From assembly GCA_946886275.1 (NCBI GenBank), contig CAMPIH010000017.1, positions 1 through 22,305 on the forward strand: a DNA stretch of 22,305 nucleotides, written 5' to 3'. Each line of letters opens with the position of its first letter. The first letter of the stretch is position 1. The position numbers were made by a program, and so were the translations under genes. The stretch is from an uncultured Sphingosinicella sp. Its GTDB lineage: Bacteria > Pseudomonadota > Alphaproteobacteria > Sphingomonadales > Sphingomonadaceae. This document shows positions 16,124 to 22,305 of the stretch, piece by piece. The notes below the pieces were generated by a model. It saw only the letters and a program-made list of their open reading frames with translations. It had not been told where the DNA came from and searched no databases.

Positions 16124-17658
16124 CGATGCCGAGTTCGAACCCGTTGAAGGAAGCCACGAAACAGGCGCCGCCGGGCGAACGGTTCGAACGGCTCCCCGGC
16201 GCTTTCCGGATCGGCGACCTCCGATTTGGCGACCGCCTTCGCCCCCGCGCCGAAATTGGGCGGGTTATAGAGGCAGAGGCTTCGGCCGTCGCCGCGAAGA
16301 CGATCGATCGTTGCGATCAGGGAGCCGGTTTCGGCGAAGAGCCGCCCGACATCGGCGGGATCAACGCCGAGATGCTCGGCCATCAGATCGGCGCGCAAGG
16401 CAGCGATCTGGAGACGACATCCTTCATTCGCCGGCCGCCGGGCATCGATCGTCACGTCACATTCGCTGTCCAGCCCCATCGAGCGGTTGTTCATGTTCGC
16501 CGACCCCACCTTCAGGACGACATCGTCGACGATCATGATCTTGGCGTGGACGTAAATTTCGTCCCCCTGCTCGGTCACCGGATAATAGATTCGGAAACGA
16601 TCCTTGTGATCGGCCTTGCGAAGAGTCTCGTACAACTCGGCCCGGGCCGCGCCCATCACCTGTTCCTCGAGCCAGCCGTCCGCGGTGCAGGGATTGACGA
16701 TGACGAATTCAGGCGGGTCGGTTTCGGCGAGGCGCTTGCAGATCGCCTCCGCGATGACACGGGAGGCGAAATATTGCTGCTCGACATAGAGGAAGCGCTT
16801 CGCCTCGCCGATGAGATCGACGAACAGGGCCTCTATCTCCCGGACCTCGTCCTCCTCGCCATCGTCGCCGCGGGTTCGGGAGATCGCGATCTCCACGTCG
16901 TGGAAATCGGCCAGCAGCTCGTCCGGCCAGGGATCACTTTGCTCCTTCGGCGGCTCGACCAGCTCCCGGCAGGCTTTCTGCCATCGCCGCCGCCCCAATT
17001 CGCCCAGCGCCCGAGCCACCGCTCCGTCGACCGCCATCGTCGCGTCGTGCCATGGCCCGTAGGGACGATGGGTGGTGGGTCGCTGGCGACCGGGTTCATC
17101 GTCCAGATGATCGCGTTTGTCCCAGCGCGATCCGGTCATGTCGATGCCGCCGCAAAAGGCCATCGAGTCGTCGACCACGAGGATCTTGTGGTGATGGCTC
17201 GCGGCGAGCGGCGGCGTGCTGTCGAGCTTGAACGATATCCTCTTGTTGAGCAGCCGCCAGACCATCATTCGGGCCAAGGTCGTGCCGCGCCCGAGCAGGC
17301 TGTAAAGCTCGCCGTTCCAGGCGAGGATGTAGATCCGCAGCTCAGGGCGCTGCTTGGCCAGCCAGGCGATGAACGGCCCGAGATGGACGGGAATGTCGTC
17401 CTCGCCGGATTCGTCCTGTTCCTCGCCGATCAACTTGATCCGCGTATCGAGATCCCAGCCGATGAGCAGGATCTGAGACCGCGCCTCGAGCATCGCCTTT
17501 CGGGCGAGCCTGAAATAATTGGCGGCATCGACGACCAGAGCGGCACGATCGGCTTGTTCGATCCGCCAGCAATTGCGGCCCGGATCGAGCAGCGATTCCT
17601 CGTTCCTCGCCAATGTTGTTCGATTGCCGCTCACCCACCGACAACCGCCGAAGCCCAT
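16120..17658 (-). CDS. Phospholipase D family protein (two HKD motifs)
   Basis: A 512-residue protein with two complete HxKx4D motifs: His156-Lys158-Asp163 (HHHKILVVDDSM) followed by GGID, and His371-Lys373-Asp378 (VHAKIMIVDDVV) followed by GSANMNNRSMGLDSE. Such enzymes hydrolyse or transfer phosphodiester bonds, as in phospholipase D and cardiolipin synthase. No signal peptide or membrane helix is evident, so it is likely cytoplasmic or peripheral. The start is uncertain: ATG at 17658 lies 19 bases after the binding-protein stop but lacks a clear ribosome site, a GTG at 17634 is an alternative, and the open frame extends into the upstream gene. It is the last gene of the ABC importer operon. 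The basic C-terminus (RRRLFRGFLQRVRTRHR) could touch membrane lipids. Confidence 0.92.
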   Translation of the reverse strand: MGFGGCRWVSGNRTTLARNEESLLDPGRNCWRIEQADRAALVVDAANYFRLARKAMLEARSQILLIGWDLDTRIKLIGEEQDESGEDDIPVHLGPFIAWLAKQRPELRIYILAWNGELYSLLGRGTTLARMMVWRLLNKRISFKLDSTPPLAASHHHKILVVDDSMAFCGGIDMTGSRWDKRDHLDDEPGRQRPTTHRPYGPWHDATMAVDGAVARALGELGRRRWQKACRELVEPPKEQSDPWPDELLADFHDVEIAISRTRGDDGEEDEVREIEALFVDLIGEAKRFLYVEQQYFASRVIAEAICKRLAETDPPEFVIVNPCTADGWLEEQVMGAARAELYETLRKADHKDRFRIYYPVTEQGDEIYVHAKIMIVDDVVLKVGSANMNNRSMGLDSECDVTIDARRPANEGCRLQIAALRADLMAEHLGVDPADVGRLFAETGSLIATIDRLRGDGRSLCLYNPPNFGAGAKAVAKSEVADPESAGEPFEPFARRRLFRGFLQRVRTRHR

Positions 17659-17677
17659 TGAGGTTTCGTCGCCGTAA

Positions 17678-18988
17678 TCAAGTTTCCGGCATATAGGCGA
17701 GCAGCTCGTTGACCCGCCGCTCCGCATCCGCCAGCGCCTGATCGATCGGCTTGGTTCCGGCAACCGCCGCTTCGAGCTCCTCGCCGATCAAGCCCTGGAT
17801 GGCCGATTGGCGCTGAGCATAATCGGGCAGTTGCGCTCCGGTCGCGGCCATCGCCGCAATGTCGCTTCGGTGCGGCAGCGCCCGAAACTGCGGCGTTGCG
17901 AGCACCGCCTGCAAAGCGGGGAGATGCCCGGTTCTGGACCAGTCGAAATTGTGAGCGGCGAGGAAGCTGAGGAATCGGCCGATCGCCTGCCGTTCCTCGG
18001 CCGTCCGTTCGGCGCGGGGCATCACCCAGGCGTGACCGTCGACGAAAGCCGCTTCCTCTCCCCAAAGCCGCGGAAACGGCATGACGGCATAATTGCCGTG
18101 AAGCGGCCGACCCTCGATCTTCGCCTCGTCGTCATAGGGGCCGATCATCCAGGTGCCGGTCGGAAAGATTCCGCCGTCGCCGTTCATGAAGGCGGCGGTG
18201 GCGGCCGGAAAATCCTGGTTGCGGGTGGTGAGCCCTTCCGCGTTCAGGGTCTTGAACAGCTGGACGATCCGGTGCGCCTCCGGCGTGTTGAGGCGAATGT
18301 GGCGGGAATCGGGGAAGATCTCGGCCCCTTGGGCGAGCAGGTAGGTATAGAGATTGGCGACGTAATAATCGGGCGCACTGACCTGGGCCTGGATGAGATA
18401 GGGCTTGCCGGTCGCCTGCTTGAATCGCCGCGCATGTTCCAGCAGCTGTTCCGGCGAGGCGGGAAGGATCGGCCGGTCGCCGTCCATCAGCCCAGCCTGG
18501 CGCATCAAGGCGGTGTTGATGTGCCAGAGCCGCCCGATCGTGTCCCAGGGAAGCGCATAGGTCCGGCCGGACTTGATCGCTCCGGCGCGGCCCGCCTCGG
18601 TGAAGGTTTCCGGGCCGATGCCGGCCTCGCGGAGAAGCTCGTCCATCGGCTCGAGGAGTCCCCGCCCCTGATAATCCGAGATGACCGACTGGTGCATGAT
18701 GACGACGTCGGGGGGATCGCCAGCGGCAATCTGCGCCGATAGCTGCGGATAGCCCGGCCAGGCGACGACATTGATCTTCAGGCGAATATCCGGATTTTCG
18801 GCCTCGAACTTGTTGATGAGGGTGGTGAGGATTCCGCACTCGCCCTCGGCGGCGGAAACGTCGACCGTCTGCCCGTAGACCGCGCCGCATTCTCCGAAGA
18901 AGCGCTGGACGACGATCTCGGTCCCTTCGCCGCCGCTGCCGCAGCCGGCAAGTGCCGCCATCGCGGCAAGGATTGCGGCGATTCTCAC
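17678..18988 (-). CDS. ABC transporter substrate-binding lipoprotein (CUT1-type)
   Basis: A 436-residue extracellular solute-binding protein of the family serving sugar and glycerophosphate importers. The signal sequence ends in a lipobox, LAGC, with lipidated Cys16, so it is membrane-anchored in the periplasm. Typical segments include INKFEAENPDIRLKINVV, AAGDPPDVVIMHQ, YALPWDTIGRLWHINTAL and GGIFPTGTWMIGPYD. Two extra cysteines at about 34 and 51 could form a disulfide near the N-terminus. The GTG start overlaps the permease stop (GTGA); the longer frame upstream lies inside the permease gene. Being last of the transport genes and next to a phospholipase D gene is unusual. The substrate cannot be read from sequence. 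Confidence 0.93.
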   Translation of the reverse strand: MRIAAILAAMAALAGCGSGGEGTEIVVQRFFGECGAVYGQTVDVSAAEGECGILTTLINKFEAENPDIRLKINVVAWPGYPQLSAQIAAGDPPDVVIMHQSVISDYQGRGLLEPMDELLREAGIGPETFTEAGRAGAIKSGRTYALPWDTIGRLWHINTALMRQAGLMDGDRPILPASPEQLLEHARRFKQATGKPYLIQAQVSAPDYYVANLYTYLLAQGAEIFPDSRHIRLNTPEAHRIVQLFKTLNAEGLTTRNQDFPAATAAFMNGDGGIFPTGTWMIGPYDDEAKIEGRPLHGNYAVMPFPRLWGEEAAFVDGHAWVMPRAERTAEERQAIGRFLSFLAAHNFDWSRTGHLPALQAVLATPQFRALPHRSDIAAMAATGAQLPDYAQRQSAIQGLIGEELEAAVAGTKPIDQALADAERRVNELLAYMPET

Positions 18989-19818
18989 CTGACCGCCGCT
19001 CCGGCCATCGCCCGGACGATCTGCTTCTGGAAGATGATGTAGACGATCAGGATCGGGATCGAGGCGAAGACGGCCTGGGCCATGAGGAAGCCGAGACCGC
19101 TCGTCTGTGCATAGTTCATCTGGGCCGACGCCAGGCCGACCGTCAGGGTGAATCGGTCGCTGGTCGTCGCCGAGATGAGCGGCCACCAATAATCGTTCCA
19201 CGCGCCGAGGAAAGTGAACACTCCGAGCGTCGCCTGGGCCGGGATGGTGAGCGGCAGAAGCACCTTCCAGAACAAGGTGAAGTGGGAGGCGCCATCGAGC
19301 AAGGCCGCTTCATCGAGCTCGCGCGGGATCGCGCGGAAATATTGGGTCATGAAGAAGACGCCGAACGAAGCGGTGAGCCCCGGCAGGATCAGCCCCGTAT
19401 AGGAGTTGTGGAGGCCGAGATCGGCGAAGAACTGATGCCGCGGCAGGATCACGGCCTGTTCGGGGATGGCCAGCCCAAGGAGGACGAAGACGAACAGGGT
19501 CCGGCGAAACGGAAAGTCGAGGCGGGCGAAGCCATAGCCGGCGAGCGAGCAAAGGATCAGAACGCCGACGGTGGTGCCGAGCGAGACGATCAGGCTGTTG
19601 AGCAGCCAGCGGGTCACCTGGGAGCCCAGGATCGCCCGGTAATTTTCCAGGGTGTAGGGCGCCGAGAAGGCAGTGGCGCTGTCGCGCATCAGCTCCGAAT
19701 TGCTCTTGAAGGAAAGCAGGAGCGTCCAGAACAGCGGAGTCACCATGATGATCGCGGCGATCGTCACCGCAATCAGTGCCGGAGCCGACAGGCTCGCTCG
19801 GGCGGGCGAGCCGCTCAT
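18985..19818 (-). CDS. ABC transporter permease, MalG/UgpE type
   Basis: A 277-residue inner-membrane subunit with about six helices. The EAA loop, which docks on the ATPase, is intact: DEAALLDGASHFTLFWKVLL followed by P. The N-terminus (ALIAVTIAAIIMVTPLFWTLLLSFKS) is typical of CUT1 second permeases. The ATG start overlaps the stop of the preceding permease (ATGA) and its own stop overlaps the GTG of the binding-protein gene, so the operon is tightly coupled. Confidence 0.95.
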   Translation of the reverse strand: MSGSPARASLSAPALIAVTIAAIIMVTPLFWTLLLSFKSNSELMRDSATAFSAPYTLENYRAILGSQVTRWLLNSLIVSLGTTVGVLILCSLAGYGFARLDFPFRRTLFVFVLLGLAIPEQAVILPRHQFFADLGLHNSYTGLILPGLTASFGVFFMTQYFRAIPRELDEAALLDGASHFTLFWKVLLPLTIPAQATLGVFTFLGAWNDYWWPLISATTSDRFTLTVGLASAQMNYAQTSGLGFLMAQAVFASIPILIVYIIFQKQIVRAMAGAAVR

Positions 19819-20681
19819 CGTTCGGGTTCCTGGCGGGTGACCGCCCAATATTGGAGCAAAGTGACGGCGACGATGAGGAGGAAAAGGAGCTCGGCCGCAG
19901 CCACGGCCAGGCCAAGCTCCCAACGGCCGAAGGCTATTTCGTAGATGTAAAGGACGACCGGTCGCGACGCGCCGCTCGGTCCGCCGGCGGTGAGGAGCTG
20001 AGCCTGGCCGAACAGCTGCAGCTGGGCCGCCGTCTGCAGCATGATGACGAGGACGAGCGTTCGCCGGATCGACGGCAAGGTGATCCGCCAGAAAGTGGTC
20101 CAGCGGCTCGCCTGGTCGAGCGCGGCGGCTTCGTACATGTCGGCAGGAACCTGCTGGAGCCCCGCCAGGAAAAGCATGATCGGAAAGCCGAGCGACCACC
20201 AGATCGTCGTGATCGCGAGGGCCGGAATGACGAGGTCCGGATCGCTGAGGAAGGGCAGCGGCTGGTAGCCGAGAGCGGTGGCGGCTTCCGCAAGGAGACC
20301 GGCGTCGGGGGTCAGGATGAAGCGCCAGATCAGGGTGACGATCGTCACCGACAGGACCGACGAGCTGAAGAAGATTCCGCGGAAGACGGCCGCGGTTCGG
20401 GTCGCGCGATTGAGCGCCAGCGCCAGCAGCAAGGCGATCAGGGTCAAGGGCAGCACGATCAGCAGAGCCAGCTGGAAGGTGTTGAGAAGCGAATGGTGAA
20501 AGACCGGATCGGCAGCGAGCCTGGCGTAATTTTCAAGCCCGACCCATTGGCGGGCGCCGAACAGGTCGGCACGGTGGAAGCTGATCCCGATACCCAGCAG
20601 CAGCGGGTAGATGAGGATCACGGCGTAGATCAGGAGAAAGGGCCCGACGAACAGGAATCCGTCGAGTCGGCGCCGGTTCAT
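19815..20681 (-). CDS. ABC transporter permease, MalF/UgpA type
   Basis: A 288-residue inner-membrane subunit with about six helices and the CUT1 first-permease N-terminus (FLFVGPFLLIYAVILIYPLL). The EAA loop reads YEAAALDQASRWTTFWRITLP, in which the normally invariant glycine is glutamine; this may be tolerated but is worth noting. The ATG overlaps the ATPase stop by four bases and the stop overlaps the next permease start. It pairs with the following gene to form the transmembrane channel. Confidence 0.95.
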   Translation of the reverse strand: MNRRRLDGFLFVGPFLLIYAVILIYPLLLGIGISFHRADLFGARQWVGLENYARLAADPVFHHSLLNTFQLALLIVLPLTLIALLLALALNRATRTAAVFRGIFFSSSVLSVTIVTLIWRFILTPDAGLLAEAATALGYQPLPFLSDPDLVIPALAITTIWWSLGFPIMLFLAGLQQVPADMYEAAALDQASRWTTFWRITLPSIRRTLVLVIMLQTAAQLQLFGQAQLLTAGGPSGASRPVVLYIYEIAFGRWELGLAVAAAELLFLLIVAVTLLQYWAVTRQEPER

Positions 20682-21769
20682 CAGGCGGCCTCGGCGTGAT
20701 GACCGGCACCGTCCGGTCCGAACAGATGGGTCATGGCTCCGTCGATCCGGAGGCCGACCCTGTCGTTCATCTTGACCGCGCTCGTGCCGACGTCCTCGGC
20801 GGTGATCGACTGGCCGTCGTCGAGCGTGGCGTAGACGAGGGTGCGCTCACCGAGCCGCTCGACCAGAAGCACCTTGGCGTCGGTGGTCCCCTCCCCCGCC
20901 GCGACGACCCGCACGCTCTCCGGGCGAAGACCCAGCTCGAGCTTGCCCGCGGGAAGCGCCGCGCGCGGCACGGCGGTTTCGACCTCGGCGCCGTCGCCGA
21001 GCCTGACCTTCGCTCGATCCCCGCCGTCGACGAGCTCCGCCGGCAACAAGGTCATCGCCGGCGAGCCGACGAAGCGGGCGACGAAGGTGTTGGCCGGGCG
21101 GCTGTAAATCTCCATCGGCGGCCCGATCTGCTGGATCCGGCGGTCGTTCATGACGATGATCCGGTCGGCAAGGGTCATCGCCTCGGCCTGGTCGTGGGTC
21201 ACCATGATGACGGCCGCGTCGACCTTCTGGCGGAGCTGGGCGAGCTCGACCCGGGTTCGCATCCTGAGCGCCGCATCGAGGTTGGAGAGCGGCTCGTCGA
21301 GCAGGAAGAGCCTGGGCTGCTTGACGATCGCGCGGCCGATCGCGACCCGCTGCCGCTGGCCGCCCGACATCTGGCCCGGCTTCTTGTCGAGCTGCTCTTC
21401 GATCTCCAGAACCCGTGCCGCCTCCGCGACCCGGCTCTCGATCTCGTCCTTGGCCATTCCGGCGTTGCGAAGACCGAAAGCCATGTTCTCGCGCACCGTC
21501 ATGTGCGGATAGAGCGCATAATGCTGGAACACCATCGCCACGCCACGCCGGCCGGGAGGCAATTGATCGATCCGCTCGCCCTCGAGGCGGACTTCGCCGC
21601 TGTCGAGGGTCTCGAGGCCGGCAATGATGCGCAGGAGCGTCGATTTGCCGCTTCCCGAGGGGCCGAGGAAGGCGATGAACTCGCGCGCCTCCATGTCGAG
21701 CGAGACGTCATCGAGCACGAGCGTCTCGCCGAACGCCTTGCTGACGTTGCTCAGTTCGAGGCTGGCCAA
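20681..21769 (-). CDS. ABC transporter ATP-binding protein, MalK/UgpC type
   Basis: A 362-residue ATPase subunit energising the importer. It has Walker A GPSGSGKST (about 36-44), Q-loop VFQHYALYPHMTV, signature MSGGQRQRVAIGRAI, Walker B LFLLDEPLSNLD, the H-loop in VTHDQAEAM, and a C-terminal TOBE/regulatory domain of about 120 residues, as in MalK and UgpC. The start is TTG at 21769, with AAGGGGGTG as ribosome site. It heads the ATPase-permease-permease-binding protein-phospholipase operon and diverges from rpoB. Confidence 0.95.
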   Translation of the reverse strand: MASLELSNVSKAFGETLVLDDVSLDMEAREFIAFLGPSGSGKSTLLRIIAGLETLDSGEVRLEGERIDQLPPGRRGVAMVFQHYALYPHMTVRENMAFGLRNAGMAKDEIESRVAEAARVLEIEEQLDKKPGQMSGGQRQRVAIGRAIVKQPRLFLLDEPLSNLDAALRMRTRVELAQLRQKVDAAVIMVTHDQAEAMTLADRIIVMNDRRIQQIGPPMEIYSRPANTFVARFVGSPAMTLLPAELVDGGDRAKVRLGDGAEVETAVPRAALPAGKLELGLRPESVRVVAAGEGTTDAKVLLVERLGERTLVYATLDDGQSITAEDVGTSAVKMNDRVGLRIDGAMTHLFGPDGAGHHAEAA

Positions 21770-21803
21770 GACACCCCCTTTTATATGATTATTCGCGCGG
21801 CGA

Positions 21804-21831
21804 TGATTAGCCCGCGGCGCGGCGCGGTCAA
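21804..21831 (-). promoter_or_regulatory. Candidate promoter of the ABC importer operon
   Basis: On the minus strand TTGACC (21826-21831) and TAATCA (21804-21809) are separated by 16 bases, giving a start about 30 bases before the TTG codon of the ATPase gene. The -35 matches the consensus at five positions; the -10 is weaker. Confidence 0.4.
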
Positions 21832-21854
21832 CCGCCCAACTGATCTGCGCGGGG

Positions 21855-21887
21855 GGAGCCTCGGCTCCGGCTCGAACCCCGGGTTCG
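21855..21887. repeat. Two adjacent GC-rich inverted repeats in the ABC/rpoB divergent region
   Basis: GGAGCC-TC-GGCTCC (21855-21868) and CGAACCC-C-GGGTTCG (21873-21887) are both perfect. Neither is followed by a U-tract on either strand, so they are not terminators. Their place between the two divergent promoters suggests operator sites. The rest of the 388-base gap (21770-22157) holds the promoters and attenuator listed separately and no gene. Confidence 0.5.
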
Positions 21888-21923
21888 GGCCGCAGAAGTC
21901 CGCCATTCGGCTCGCCGAAGGCC

Positions 21924-21952
21924 TTTACATCCCTCTCCCGGCTCCCTAAATA
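21924..21952 (+). promoter_or_regulatory. Candidate rpoB promoter
   Basis: TTTACA (21924-21929) and TAAATA (21947-21952) are 17 bases apart, with an expected start near 21959, giving a leader of about 200 bases before rpoB. The -35 is close to consensus; the -10 matches at only three positions. Confidence 0.4.
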
Positions 21953-22042
21953 GCGCGCCTCACCACAGCCTCTCGGAACAGGGTACGCCGTCGCGCAGCG
22001 TGCTCAACGCATTGATTGGCTGGGGTTTCATAGGACGCTGAA

Positions 22043-22077
22043 GCTGCCGATTCCAAGGGGGAATCGCGCGGCTTTTT
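22043..22077 (+). terminator. Intrinsic terminator or attenuator in the rpoB leader
   Basis: GCTGC-CGATTCC (22043-22054) pairs with GGAATCG-(C)-GCGGC (22060-22072) around loop AAGGG: 12 pairs with one bulged C and one G-U, followed directly by TTTTT (22073-22077). It lies 80 bases before the rpoB start in the same direction. Attenuators just upstream of rpoB are known in bacteria, usually between rplL and rpoB. Confidence 0.75.
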
Positions 22078-22157
22078 GCGTTTGAGCGCATATTTTCAGT
22101 CAGCCGCCCCGGGCTCCCGCCCGGCCGCGGCAACAGGCGAAGGCGAGAAGCACCCAC

Positions 22158-22305
22158 ATGGCGACCAAGGCAGCTCCGGCCCCCGAGACCCGGCCCACCG
22201 CGTCCAAGCGTATCCGCAAGATCTTCGGAAACATCCACGAAGTTTCCGAAATGCCGAACCTGATCGAGGTTCAGCGCGAGAGCTACGAGCAGTTCCTCCG
22301 CTCGC
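22158..22305 (+). CDS. rpoB: DNA-directed RNA polymerase subunit beta, N-terminal part (runs off the window)
   Basis: Only the first 49 residues are visible: an alanine-rich start followed by [20 protein letters not shown] and [11 protein letters not shown], which is the characteristic alphaproteobacterial RpoB N-terminus. RpoB forms the catalytic cleft of RNA polymerase with RpoC. The ATG is preceded by AGGCGAGAAG as ribosome site. The gene is separated from any rplL by the divergent ABC operon, and its leader carries a terminator-like hairpin. Confidence 0.97.
   Translation, partial: MATKAAPAPETRPTASKRIRKIFGNIHEVSEMPNLIEVQRESYEQFLRS

Noticed and set aside
16126..17661. 511-codon plus-strand ORF opposite the phospholipase D gene
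   Set aside because: Complete antisense shadow of a gene with two intact HKD motifs; no recognisable domain of its own.
18952..19944. 330-codon plus-strand ORF opposite the permease genes
   Set aside because: Highly charged, repetitive composition expected of antisense to membrane-helix codons.
20696..21949. 417-codon plus-strand ORF opposite the ABC ATPase and its promoter
   Set aside because: Antisense to Walker A, signature and Walker B motifs; runs into intergenic sequence without a homologous domain.

Overview
The window is about 22.3 kb of high-GC chromosome from an alphaproteobacterium, most likely a sphingomonad (order Sphingomonadales). The grounds are the base composition, the gene order tRNA-Ala / TIGR02300 zinc-ribbon protein / aroA / cmk, the typical OxyR, KatG and SoxR sequences, and a run of small DUF2171, PRC-barrel and glycine-zipper stress proteins. 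The assignment rests on recognition, not on a search. Dense long ORFs on the opposite strand are shadows caused by the high GC content.

Layout. Positions 1-3.9 kb are a peroxide-defence block: a partial AhpC-type peroxiredoxin (minus) diverges from oxyR (plus), and katG (minus) converges on oxyR, with a small unknown gene between them that overlaps the oxyR 3' end. Positions 4-6.3 kb hold pgsA (phosphatidylglycerophosphate synthase), a divergent LplT-like MFS transporter and a small membrane protein. Positions 6.4-10 kb hold a secreted S33-type alpha/beta hydrolase divergent from a membrane-bound LytTR regulator. Three direct repeats with 20-21 bp phasing lie between them and look like LytTR binding sites. 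A diiron-type HD-domain protein overlaps the end of the regulator gene. Positions 10.1-12.8 kb are the housekeeping block tRNA-Ala(GGC), TIGR02300 protein, aroA-cmk (ATGA overlap), a structured RNA candidate and a very strong intrinsic terminator. The usual rpsA gene does not follow cmk.

Positions 12.8-15.5 kb carry small envelope or stress genes, all on the minus strand except the last: a glycine-zipper protein, a DUF2171/PRC-barrel pair behind a GGAAC-type promoter, a 57-residue conserved-looking ORF, a YqaA/DedA-type membrane protein and a 61-residue membrane ORF on the plus strand. soxR follows, with a perfect SoxR operator facing a 47-residue ORF. Positions 16.1-21.8 kb are a compact minus-strand operon: a CUT1-type ABC importer (ATPase, two permeases, lipoprotein binding protein) with 4-base overlaps, ending in a phospholipase D family enzyme. 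The window closes with the start of rpoB, which has its own candidate promoter, a leader of about 200 bases and an attenuator-like terminator. rplL is not found immediately upstream.

The best candidates for something undescribed are the LytTR receptor/secreted hydrolase pair with its direct repeats, the importer-plus-phospholipase operon, the SoxR-driven micro-ORF and the structured RNA after cmk.
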